Below, piece after piece: positions 25,609 through 33,876 of a stretch of DNA of 56,981 bases. Within the stretch, counting starts at the first letter, position 1; each line of letters starts with the position of its first letter. The stretch covers positions 1 through 56,981 of the forward strand of contig USPD01000005.1 in the NCBI GenBank assembly GCA_900556585.1, given 5' to 3'. Origin of the DNA: an uncultured Eggerthella sp. GTDB lineage: Bacteria > Actinomycetota > Coriobacteriia > Coriobacteriales > Eggerthellaceae. The position numbers and the translations under genes were made by a program. Under the pieces are notes generated by a model that saw only the letters and a program-made list of their open reading frames with translations, had not been told where the DNA came from and did no database searches.

Positions 25609-26397
25609 TTAGCGGCCTTTCCACTGGGGTTCACGTTTTTCAGCGAACGCTTTTGGTCCTTCCAGGGAATCTTCGGTTGCATTTACTAATTCCTGGTAGT
25701 AATCCATAATGCTCCAGCCTGCTCCAGGGAATTCATCATCGCAAGCAGCAGCCTCTTTCATGGCCGCCTTGGAATATTCGATAGCCAAAGGCGCGCTTTT
25801 CACGATACCTTCGGCTAACTTAAAAGCAGTAGGGAGAAGGTCCTGCTCATCTACAATGCGGCTGACCAAACCCCATTCGTATGCTTTTTGAGCATCGATA
25901 TTGTCGCCTACCAAAATAAGTTCTGCAGCATATTTTTGCGGGATCTGCTGCATCAAACGTAGGATGGCACCATCTCCTGTAGAGGCTCGACCATGACGGG
26001 CTTCTGGCAAGCCGAATACTGAGTGGTTGCTTGCAATAGCAATATCGCATGCAAGAACCAGTCCAAGACCGCCACCAACGCAGATGCCATTTACTGCAGC
26101 GATGAGGGGCTTTTTAAAGCGATGTTTTGACATGCCAAGCAGCCCCCAATTCTCCTTGCCTTCAGGTAAGTGATAGGTTCCTGCTGCGAGCTCTTTCAAA
26201 TCCGCGCCTGCGCAAAAACAGGTGCCAGCATTAGTAACGATGCAACAACGTTGTGTTGGATCGTTGTCCCAACGTTCAAGTTCGGTTGAAAACTCTTCCA
26301 TCATTAAAGAGCTCATTGCGTTACGAGCTTTTGGACGATTAAAAGTGATTAAAAGAACACCATCTTTTTTTTCGGTGAGAATGGTTTCGTAAGCCAT
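25609..26397 (-). CDS. Enoyl-CoA hydratase, CaiD-like
   Basis: This 262-residue crotonase-fold protein should hydrate or dehydrate an enoyl-CoA, for example crotonobetainyl-CoA/carnitinyl-CoA. The oxyanion-hole segments are CFCAGADLKEL and GICVGGGLGL. Both catalytic glutamates of active crotonases are present: E132 (GLPEARHG) and E159 (YAAELILVG). The C-terminal EGPKAFAEKREPQWKGR is nearly that of E. coli CaiD. The ATG has AAAAGGGG upstream. It stands near a family III CoA-transferase and a CoA ligase, as caiB, caiD and caiC do in the carnitine operon, but no acyl-CoA dehydrogenase or carnitine antiporter is in the window. Confidence 0.85.
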   Translation of the reverse strand: MAYETILTEKKDGVLLITFNRPKARNAMSSLMMEEFSTELERWDNDPTQRCCIVTNAGTCFCAGADLKELAAGTYHLPEGKENWGLLGMSKHRFKKPLIAAVNGICVGGGLGLVLACDIAIASNHSVFGLPEARHGRASTGDGAILRLMQQIPQKYAAELILVGDNIDAQKAYEWGLVSRIVDEQDLLPTAFKLAEGIVKSAPLAIEYSKAAMKEAAACDDEFPGAGWSIMDYYQELVNATEDSLEGPKAFAEKREPQWKGR

Positions 26398-26705
26398 GAA
26401 GTCCCCTTTTCCCTATAAAGTTGTTCCCCATAGTTTGTATTGTAAGACTCATTGCCTTTTTAAAACCATCAAGCTAAGTGAAAGGCTTACTTGATATGGC
26501 AAAAGCGTGCCTGAAAAGGACTCGTTGTAATAAGACTCTGAGCAAGATCCTGTAATAAAACCACGCAATAAAGACTCCTAGCGAAGCTCTGTAATGAGCC
26601 ATGCAAAAAGCGCGCCTGAAACATGTGTTTCAAGCGCGCTTACTTTTTAGCCTGTGCAGCACTGAGCGTTCATTGAGTTAAGTACTAGAACGTATACTTT
26701 CCAAA
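26398..26705. other. Intergenic region with a diverged ~38-bp direct repeat
   Basis: Two diverged copies of an AAGACTC...CTGTAAT...ATGCAA unit lie at about 26532-26569 and 26570-26607, next to the cstA terminator. The CaiD-like gene's promoter should lie at the right end of its own gene, not here. No open frame of interest. Confidence 0.5.
26609..26642 (-). terminator. cstA: Intrinsic terminator of cstA
   Basis: AAGCGCGCCTGAAAC pairs with GTTTCAAGCGCGCTT (15 bp, one mismatch) around ATGT. T-runs flank both sides, so it can work in both directions; cstA on the minus strand is the likely user. Confidence 0.85.
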
Positions 26706-28499
26706 CTATGCTTCCTGGGTTTTATGCTTCTTACCGAAGATCGTCTTCGCACCCTTAACAGCTAAAACAATAGCTAAGATGAACAGGATGGCGGAGAGTA
26801 TTGCTTGAACGCCTGCTGCAAACAAATCGCCCGATCCAGCCATAAGCACCAAGCCTTTAGCGTATAGAGTTTGAGCAAGAGAAGTCAGGGTAACAATAAG
26901 CATGAATGCCATAGGAATGTAGAACATTTTGTTGTTCCTACCGGCGTTGCCGAGCCATGCACATACGGCAAGTAATGCTAAGGCTGCAAGGAGTTGGTTA
27001 GCGGCGCCGAATAAAGGCCAAATAATGGTATAGCCGGTCATGCCCAGTACAATACCGATAACAACTGTAATAATGGTAGCTACATAAGGGTTTGAGAAAA
27101 CCTTGTGTGCACCTTTTACGGTTTCGAGGGATTCACCAACGGGAATCCAGAGTTCTTGGAACATATAACGAGCAAGACGAGTAGCAGTATCCAGAGAAGT
27201 AAGACAGAAAGCGGATACCGCCAAAATGAGCAAGGTATAAGCAATGTCTTCAACGCCCGCGAGCCCAGGAATACAAGCAAGCATTTGGGACAAGCCGCCA
27301 GCAAATACGGCAGTTGGTGAAGCGTAGTCACCTGCGCAATATGCTTGCCAAACGAATCCTACAGCGCATAAAGAAATAATTGCAAGCAAGCATTCGATTA
27401 GCATACCGCCATAAGCAATAGGTTGAGCGTGGGATTCTTTTTCAAGTTGTTTAGAAGTGGTGCCTGATGCTACTAGGCAGTGGAAACCGGAAATTGCGCC
27501 ACATGCGATAGTGATAAATAATGCAGGGAACAAGAAACCTGAAGCGGCAGATAGGTTAGTTACTGCTTTGCCTGTTTCGGGGTTGATGATAGGGTTACCT
27601 GCAGGGTCTACTGCTGCGTTAGTTGCGAAGAAGCCTGTAAATGCTGGAATGTCCAGATTGGAGGCATTGCCAGTCAAGCTTGCACCAACGATACCGATAA
27701 TAGAAATAATAATCATGCCATACAGTAAGAACGAACTCAAAAAGTCGCGAGGCTGTAGCAAAATCCAAACAGGAGCAATGGAAGCGATCATGATGTAGAC
27801 GCCCAATAAAATCATCCAGGTAGTGTAGTCTAAAGAAATTAATGGGAAGTTATAACCAATGGCTACTAACACAACAATAATCACAACAGCAACGAGGATG
27901 TTAACTGCTGCAGAAAGATCACGTCCGCGTGTTGCGATACCATAAATGATGGCTGCTACGATGAATAGCATGGAAATCATCGCGGTGCGTTGGTTAGCTA
28001 AGTTAGATGCGTCAGTTGCGTTTGCTAAACCAACTGCAAAAGTATTTGCAACAATTGAAGCAAATGCTGCAACTACAAGCAAAAGGGTAAGGTAGGCAAA
28101 AATACAAAAAATACGTTTTGCGGTGTCATCAATATTCGCAGAGATAACAGCAGCAATACTCTGACCTTTATGACGTAAGGAAGCGAACAGGGCACCAAAG
28201 TCGTGCATTGCGCCGAAGAAAATACCGCCAATAAGAACCCATAGCAGAACAGGAACCCAGCCAAATACTGCAGCTTGGATAGGACCGTTGATGGGACCTG
28301 CGCCTGCGATGGAGGAGAAATGGTGACCTAACAAAACATAGGGTTTGGAAGGAACGTAGTCTACGCCATCTTCCATTTCCTGTGCAGGAGTAGGTCTATT
28401 AGGGTCAACACCCCATTGTTTTGCTAGCCATCTACCGTAGCAGACATAGCCGATGATCAAAACAATGAGACCGCCGAGCAAAACAAGCATTGCGTTCAT
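26706..28499 (-). CDS. cstA: Carbon starvation protein A (CstA/BtsT-family transporter)
   Basis: The 597-residue membrane protein has the CstA signature GRWLAKQWGVD, the invariant GHHFSSIAGAGPINGPI segment near residue 60 and FHCLVASGTTSKQL in the middle. About 16 membrane segments are predicted. Known family members import peptides (CstA) or pyruvate (BtsT) with protons. Start ATG has AAAGG upstream. It is 29 bp downstream of the unrecognised 176-residue gene and probably in one transcript with it, separated from the CoA ligase by a strong terminator. Its place among CoA genes suggests feeding of organic acids or peptides, by inference only. Confidence 0.9.
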   Translation of the reverse strand: MNAMLVLLGGLIVLIIGYVCYGRWLAKQWGVDPNRPTPAQEMEDGVDYVPSKPYVLLGHHFSSIAGAGPINGPIQAAVFGWVPVLLWVLIGGIFFGAMHDFGALFASLRHKGQSIAAVISANIDDTAKRIFCIFAYLTLLLVVAAFASIVANTFAVGLANATDASNLANQRTAMISMLFIVAAIIYGIATRGRDLSAAVNILVAVVIIVVLVAIGYNFPLISLDYTTWMILLGVYIMIASIAPVWILLQPRDFLSSFLLYGMIIISIIGIVGASLTGNASNLDIPAFTGFFATNAAVDPAGNPIINPETGKAVTNLSAASGFLFPALFITIACGAISGFHCLVASGTTSKQLEKESHAQPIAYGGMLIECLLAIISLCAVGFVWQAYCAGDYASPTAVFAGGLSQMLACIPGLAGVEDIAYTLLILAVSAFCLTSLDTATRLARYMFQELWIPVGESLETVKGAHKVFSNPYVATIITVVIGIVLGMTGYTIIWPLFGAANQLLAALALLAVCAWLGNAGRNNKMFYIPMAFMLIVTLTSLAQTLYAKGLVLMAGSGDLFAAGVQAILSAILFILAIVLAVKGAKTIFGKKHKTQEA

Positions 28500-28528
28500 G
28501 CTTTACCAACCTTTCTATCTAAATGTCT

Positions 28529-29059
28529 CTACTTTGCCAATGCAAGGTTGCTGGTAAGTGACTCCTTTAGTTGTTTACCAGCCGCGTTAGTGGTCACTTC
28601 TTTTCCTTGAGGACGGGACAGGTCTACTACTGCTAAACGAAGATCCGTCCATCCGCGAAGTCCGAAACGATAATTCTTACGGAAACGAAGGGACTTAACA
28701 TGCTTGAAGGCTTCGTCAGTACATCGATTGGCAATAATGACTAACGTAAGAGCAGATGACATATGATTAGCCGAAGGATTGACTTTGCGAATTGCTTTAG
28801 TGGTTATAAACTCCACCATAGTTTGCAAGATTTTTTCGTCTAAAACATCTGCGATTTCGAAGAACATGAAATCATGCGTATTAACTTCCCATAATTTTGC
28901 ACGTTTTACTAATACATATTGTTCGCCAAACGTATGGAATTCAGCAAAAGCTGGGAATCGGCGTCCTTCAAAAAGATAGTCTCGTCTGATGTCGTAGTAG
29001 GATTGATGTGCTGCAACAATACGGTTTAATAAGTCAATCCGTCGATCAGCCTTTACCAC
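28529..29059 (-). CDS. Conserved protein of unknown function, co-transcribed with cstA
   Basis: The 176-residue soluble protein starts at GTG 29059 with GGAAGGG upstream. I cannot name its function. It is rich in Phe/Tyr and Arg/Lys, with segments YYDIRRDYLFEGRRFPAFAEF, GEQYVLVKRAKLWEVNTHDFMFF and RFRKNYRFGLRGWTDLRLAVVDL. No membrane helix, zinc motif or helix-turn-helix is evident. I have a faint memory of similar proteins in gut Firmicutes, perhaps a numbered DUF, but cannot confirm. It is the first gene of a two-gene unit with cstA, which suggests a role in regulating or assisting the transporter. Confidence 0.7.
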   Translation of the reverse strand: MVKADRRIDLLNRIVAAHQSYYDIRRDYLFEGRRFPAFAEFHTFGEQYVLVKRAKLWEVNTHDFMFFEIADVLDEKILQTMVEFITTKAIRKVNPSANHMSSALTLVIIANRCTDEAFKHVKSLRFRKNYRFGLRGWTDLRLAVVDLSRPQGKEVTTNAAGKQLKESLTSNLALAK

Positions 29060-29225
29060 TTTTTGTTTTCCCTTCCTTCATCAAAAGAGACCATCTTTTC
29101 TCAGAAATACGCAGATAATCTGCCGTTTCTGCATAATCAAGCGCAAAAATTGTAAAACTTTTAAGTAGGTGAATGCTGAAAATAGCTGTTTCGTGTAAGA
29201 AAAATACTTTGAACGGCAAAGTATT

Positions 29226-29252
29226 AAAAAGACCCGGCATATTGCCGGGTCT
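29226..29252 (-). terminator. Strong intrinsic terminator of the CoA ligase gene
   Basis: AGACCCGGCA pairs perfectly with TGCCGGGTCT around a 3-nt loop. On the minus strand five T follow. It lies about 120 bp after the ligase stop and isolates it from the cstA unit. Confidence 0.9.
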
Positions 29253-29370
29253 GTCAAGCAGGTTAAGATGTATAAATATGCTAAGTGAAGCGAGTTCTTA
29301 CAAGATACTATGGAAGCAAATCACTCCTAATATAGTAGGTATTTTGCTTGATGATCTAGGTCTAGACTTT

Positions 29371-31005
29371 TTATGCTCGTTCTTTAAGGCGGCGGTCAAG
29401 TTCATCAGCTAATTGGTGACGCTTTACTTTGCCGGTTTCAGTCATAGGAATTTCGTCAATAAATTCAAGATGCTCTGGACGAAGGCGCTTTGCTACACCA
29501 ATGGAGTCAAGATATTCAGCAATGGAGTCAAGAGTCGGGGTTACGTCACCTTCCTGAACTATAAAGGTGCAAATACGCTCACCTAGACGGTCATCGGGTA
29601 ATCCAATAGTGGCATGAGATCCAACGCCTGGACAACCATTAAGATTGTTGTCTACTTCGTTTGCGGAAATATTGATGCCGCCACGAATAAGAATTTCTTT
29701 CTTGCGACCATTGATTTTTATGCGGCCCTGTTCGTCCTGGATGCAAAGGTCGCCAGAGTAGAACCAGCCGTTATCATCAAGATCTTTGGCGGTTGCTTCA
29801 GGGTTTTTGAGATAGCCACTAAACATGTGAGGGCCACGGGAGATTTCTTCACCCTGAGTACCATAAGGCACTTCGTTGCCTTTTTCGTCAACAACCTTTA
29901 CCTCAATACCTTCGCATGCAATACCAGACCAATTGCCATTCCATTCAAGGCAATTCTCTGGTGGAACAAGTAGGTGAGGGCAGCTTTCGGTGGATCCGTA
30001 ACATTCGCACAACTTCAAACCGTGTTTATTTGCACGGTGAACCATAGTGCCAGGAACTGGTGCGCCGCCGCATACATAAAGTTTCAAAGTATCAAAAGTA
30101 AGATTATTCTTTTCAGCAACATTGAGCATGTCATAAATAAAAGGTGTTGCGCCCATCGACCAGGTGACACCTTCTTTATTCATGATCTCAATAGATTCTT
30201 CTGGATGGAATTCCTGTTGCAAAACTACACGACTACCCAGCAAGAGCGGAGTAATAAGACCATGGTTAAAACCAGTTGCGTGGTTTAAAGGAGCTGGCAT
30301 GAACATTACGTCATTGCGGGTAAGGTGGAGCGATTTGATGAAGGTCCTCTCGGAGAAGATAAGGGCATTGTGTGAAATCAATACCGCTTTTGGACGACCA
30401 GTGGTGCCAGAAGTGGAAAGAATAAGAACTATTTCATCAGAAGTGCTTTCAGGAGCTTCTGTTAGAGGTTCAAAGGTTTCGCAAATTTGCTTCAGGGTAA
30501 TAGTGCCATGAGATTCTAATGTTTTGTCATGAACGCAAATTGCGTTATCAGGTAGTGAGGGGATTTCATCTTTTACCGAAAGAATTTGTTCTTCAAAGTT
30601 GGTTTTGTGGTGGAAGGTAGGGCAAATAAATGCTTTGGATTCTACCAAGTTCATAGAATAAACCAGGTCTTCACCGTTGAAGGTAACAGGAAGAGGATGG
30701 CAAACAGCGCCAACTTTTAAACAAGCAACGTAAACAATGCAGAATTCTGACCAAGGTGGAAGCTGTAAGCTTACAACGTCGCCATTCTTTACGCCAACGC
30801 TTTTAAGCCAAGCGGCAAGGCGGCTTGCCTTATCGTCAATTTCTGCATAGGTGAAACGAACACCTAGGTTATCGCTGACATATTCATTGTCAGGGAACTT
30901 GGAGACGCGATCTGCCCAGACATCGAACAGGGTTTGTTCGGTCCAGTAGCCTTTTTCGTAGTACTCCTTTTTGTTCTGTTCGTTCACTTTTAGATCGGTA
31001 ATCAT
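29371..31005 (-). CDS. AMP-dependent acyl-CoA ligase (CaiC/cyclohexanecarboxylate-CoA ligase-like)
   Basis: The 544-residue ANL-family enzyme should activate a carboxylic acid to acyl-AMP and then acyl-CoA. Motifs in order: P-loop LILSTSGTTGRPKAV (~192-206), CGGAPVP, ECYGSTESCP (A5), YSGDLCIQDEQGRIKINGRKKEI (A7/A8 hinge with Arg), and a C-terminal lysine in MTETGKVKRHQ. ATG 31005 follows GAGGAT. The substrate pocket cannot be read with confidence; carnitine/crotonobetaine, cyclohexanecarboxylate and medium-chain fatty acids are all plausible. It has its own terminator and faces away from the murT-gatD gene. It could charge the first acid for the CoA-transferase and hydratase nearby. Confidence 0.85.
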   Translation of the reverse strand: MITDLKVNEQNKKEYYEKGYWTEQTLFDVWADRVSKFPDNEYVSDNLGVRFTYAEIDDKASRLAAWLKSVGVKNGDVVSLQLPPWSEFCIVYVACLKVGAVCHPLPVTFNGEDLVYSMNLVESKAFICPTFHHKTNFEEQILSVKDEIPSLPDNAICVHDKTLESHGTITLKQICETFEPLTEAPESTSDEIVLILSTSGTTGRPKAVLISHNALIFSERTFIKSLHLTRNDVMFMPAPLNHATGFNHGLITPLLLGSRVVLQQEFHPEESIEIMNKEGVTWSMGATPFIYDMLNVAEKNNLTFDTLKLYVCGGAPVPGTMVHRANKHGLKLCECYGSTESCPHLLVPPENCLEWNGNWSGIACEGIEVKVVDEKGNEVPYGTQGEEISRGPHMFSGYLKNPEATAKDLDDNGWFYSGDLCIQDEQGRIKINGRKKEILIRGGINISANEVDNNLNGCPGVGSHATIGLPDDRLGERICTFIVQEGDVTPTLDSIAEYLDSIGVAKRLRPEHLEFIDEIPMTETGKVKRHQLADELDRRLKERA

Positions 31006-31498
31006 TAGATCCTCACTTCACGTAACAAGCTGGTTGTTAACTTGTCAACTTTTTGGTTTGCTTCCCTCTAAGAAAGTTTCCCTTTACTTTATAAATAAGT
31101 GCGGGCATTCATTACCGCAGCATATTCGATGAAAGTATAGCGCTAATAATTCAATCAAAAAATGATTACTCTTATAGAAAGTAAGGGTTTAATCTAAAGG
31201 TGGAGCCTATAGAAATTATGTATAGAACCTATAAATTAGACAAATTAGTTTGAGTGTTGGAAAGATCGATAAAAGGCAGCCCGGTGAGGCGGATTTGTCA
31301 ATTAATTTGTCCGAAACAGTTCCACAAAAATTGATTTTTGTTGGTATTTTTGGTTTTTATGGTCGTAATTTCGCGGCGTACGGTTGCTTCAGTTAAGGTA
31401 CGGCAAATTCGCGATTGCGGGTTTTTAGTGCGATATGAACAACTTGTCCTGGGGTGCCGTATTATTTGCGTGTTACTACTAAAACAGAGAGGGATAGT
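31006..31498. promoter_or_regulatory. Divergent control region, CoA ligase / murT-gatD
   Basis: This 493-bp gap holds both promoters. Notable words are two direct ATTTGTC copies 5 bp apart (about 31294-31312), and paired CCTATAGAAATTA / CCTATAAATTA words (about 31208-31240). No convincing -35/-10 pair or gene was found. Confidence 0.35.
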
Positions 31499-33673
31499 AT
31501 GGGCATACGAAAACTATTAGCAAATTCGGCTAGCTCTGTAAGTACATGGGGTTTACGCCATATTGCTAAACGTCCTGCAGCTAATATGCCTGGCAAGATA
31601 GCTTTAAAACTTGACCCTCAAATTATCGCGGAATCAATGAATAAAATTTCTGAAGGTTCCATCGTGGTAGTGGGTACTAATGGGAAAACAACCATTACTA
31701 ATATGATTGCCGATGCTCTTGAGCGCCAAGGCAAAACAGTTGCCTGCAATAGAACGGGTGCAAATTTAGCTTATGGTGTAGCTACAACGCTTCTCCAAAC
31801 GAAAGGCACCGTACAGTGGGGCGTGTTCGAGTCCGATGAACTGTGGCTTGCTCATACGCTTCCGCAAGTACAGGCAAGCTATGTATTGCTTTTAAATTTG
31901 TTCCGTGATCAGTTAGATCGCTGCGGTGAAATTGATCGTGTACAGGATGCCATCGTTCAAGCGCTGAATGAATCGCCTGATACGGTTTTGCTGTACAACG
32001 CTGATGATCCGCTGTGCGCCATGGTAGCGCTTCGTGTTCAGAATAAAGCTATTTCATTTGGCGTTGGTGAAGACTTGCATCAGCAGCAAAATAAAGTAAG
32101 TGATGCGCAGATGTGCCAGCGCTGTTCAGCGATGTTTACTTACGAATATCGTCAGTACGGACAGCTGGGAACGTATTCTTGCCCCAACTGCGGTTTTTCT
32201 CGTCCTGATTTAGATTTTGCAGCGAAAAATGCAGTGTTCGGAAATGAAATAACGTTTGACGTTGAAGAAACTGCAACAGGGAATCATGTTTCCCTTCGTG
32301 CCCAGCGTGCGGGCGTATACATGGTGTATAACGTTATGGCTGCTTGGCTTGCATCTCATGTTGCGGGAGTAAGTGACGAGGTGTTTCAGCAGGCGGTTGA
32401 CTTGTTTGATCCGCAAAATGGTCGTCTTCAATCTCTTACCATTCAGGGTCGATCGGTGTTGCTGAATTTGGCGAAAAACCCAACAGGTTTCAACCAGAAC
32501 ATGAAGCTCATCACTCAGGCTCCTGGTAAAAAGGTTGCGGCATTCTTTATTAATGATAACGAAGCGGATGGCCATGACATTTCTTGGATATGGGACTGCG
32601 ACTTTGAAGAGCTTGCCGAACAGGAAGATGTCGTAGTGTATGCGGGTGGTATTCGCAAAAATGATCTTGCGCTTCGTTTGCGCTATGCCGGCATTGAGGC
32701 TCAGACAATTAATAGCGTTGATGAAATGGTGGATGCGGCGCTTGCTATGCCTGCCGATTGGAATATGTACGCCATTGCAAATTACACGTCGCTTCCTGCG
32801 GTGCGGAGTTCTTTAATGGCGCGTGCAGATAAAAATAAAGTTGATCATGCTACTGAAGGAACCTCTGAACCAAAGCGAAAGATCCACACTTGTGTTCAGC
32901 AGGAAGGCGTAGAAGCGCTAAACGAAAATCCCCTTCGCATTGTGCACCTTTTCCCTGACTTGATGAATTTATACGGAGATGGCGGCAATGTTCGCGTTTT
33001 AGCTCAGCGCTGTAGGTGGCGTAAAATTCCCGTTGAAGTGGAAGCAGTCCACTATGGCGAGGAAACTGATTTAAGCAAAGCAGACATTGTGGTGCTTGGT
33101 GGCGGTCCAGACCGCGAACAAAAGCTCGCTTCTGAAGTTTTGTTTGCCATGAAGGATGATCTTCGCACGTATTTGGAAAACGATGGAGCAATGCTTGCTA
33201 TTTGCGGTGGCTATCAAATTTTAGGACGCCGTTGGCTTATGAGCGATGAAGAAGTGGAAGGCCTATCAATTATTGATGCAGAAACTCTACGTGCAGGGAC
33301 GGGCTTCGATCGCTTGATCGACAACATTGTCCTTTCTTCGCCTTTAGCGAGTATGCCTGTAGTTGGATATGAAAACCATGCGGGACGCACAAAGATAGGT
33401 GCGGGTGTTGAGCCTTTCGGTAGAGTAATTTCCCATGTTGGTCATGGTAATGATGATACTTCGGGATGCGATGGTGTGCTGTATAAAAACTGCATTGGCA
33501 CTTATCTGCATGGTCCTTTGTTGGGCAAAAATCCTGAAATCGCCGACCATCTTATTGCGGTAGCACTCCAGAAAAAGTTTGGTTTAGACAATCCTTTCGT
33601 ATTAATGCCTTTAGATGATTCGGTTGAGCGTGAAGCGAATGCCTATATGGTTTCGCGTTTGGGTGTTTCGTAG
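31499..33673 (+). CDS. murT-gatD: Fused lipid II isoglutaminyl synthase: MurT ligase domain + GatD amidotransferase domain
   Basis: The start at 31499 (GAGAGGGA upstream) gives 724 residues. Residues 1-445 are MurT: Mur-ligase P-loop GTNGKTT at 59-65, a C206/C209...C228/C231 zinc ribbon, and a DUF1727 domain with NDNEADGHDISWIWDCDFE, the region of the catalytic Asp. After a ~35-residue polar linker, residues ~480-724 are a class I glutamine amidotransferase: nucleophile C569 in LAICGGYQ and H671 in GTYLHGPLLG, as in GatD. The enzyme amidates D-Glu of the peptidoglycan stem to D-isoglutamine. In Staphylococcus and Streptococcus the two subunits are separate genes; here they are one chain. Confidence 0.9.
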   Translation: MGIRKLLANSASSVSTWGLRHIAKRPAANMPGKIALKLDPQIIAESMNKISEGSIVVVGTNGKTTITNMIADALERQGKTVACNRTGANLAYGVATTLLQTKGTVQWGVFESDELWLAHTLPQVQASYVLLLNLFRDQLDRCGEIDRVQDAIVQALNESPDTVLLYNADDPLCAMVALRVQNKAISFGVGEDLHQQQNKVSDAQMCQRCSAMFTYEYRQYGQLGTYSCPNCGFSRPDLDFAAKNAVFGNEITFDVEETATGNHVSLRAQRAGVYMVYNVMAAWLASHVAGVSDEVFQQAVDLFDPQNGRLQSLTIQGRSVLLNLAKNPTGFNQNMKLITQAPGKKVAAFFINDNEADGHDISWIWDCDFEELAEQEDVVVYAGGIRKNDLALRLRYAGIEAQTINSVDEMVDAALAMPADWNMYAIANYTSLPAVRSSLMARADKNKVDHATEGTSEPKRKIHTCVQQEGVEALNENPLRIVHLFPDLMNLYGDGGNVRVLAQRCRWRKIPVEVEAVHYGEETDLSKADIVVLGGGPDREQKLASEVLFAMKDDLRTYLENDGAMLAICGGYQILGRRWLMSDEEVEGLSIIDAETLRAGTGFDRLIDNIVLSSPLASMPVVGYENHAGRTKIGAGVEPFGRVISHVGHGNDDTSGCDGVLYKNCIGTYLHGPLLGKNPEIADHLIAVALQKKFGLDNPFVLMPLDDSVEREANAYMVSRLGVS

Positions 33674-33876
33674 GGAAAAAGATTTGTTGATAACACCTGC
33701 ATGACGGATGGTAATAAGCATATTTCTTTGGGCGCGTATAGCGAATGGCAATAAACGAACGTATTTGATGGCGAATTAATGAAGAAAAGGTGTCGAACTG
33801 ACCAAATTTCCGTGCAAAATATGGTTTTTGCCGAATTTGTTTGCGTCAAACAGTAATTATTTGCATTATTAATTTT

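Noticed and set aside
32850..33191. Antisense frame in murT-gatD, and comparable long antisense frames in cydB, lysA, hom and nhaA
   Set aside because: They are shadows of strongly biased coding sequence in the sense strand.
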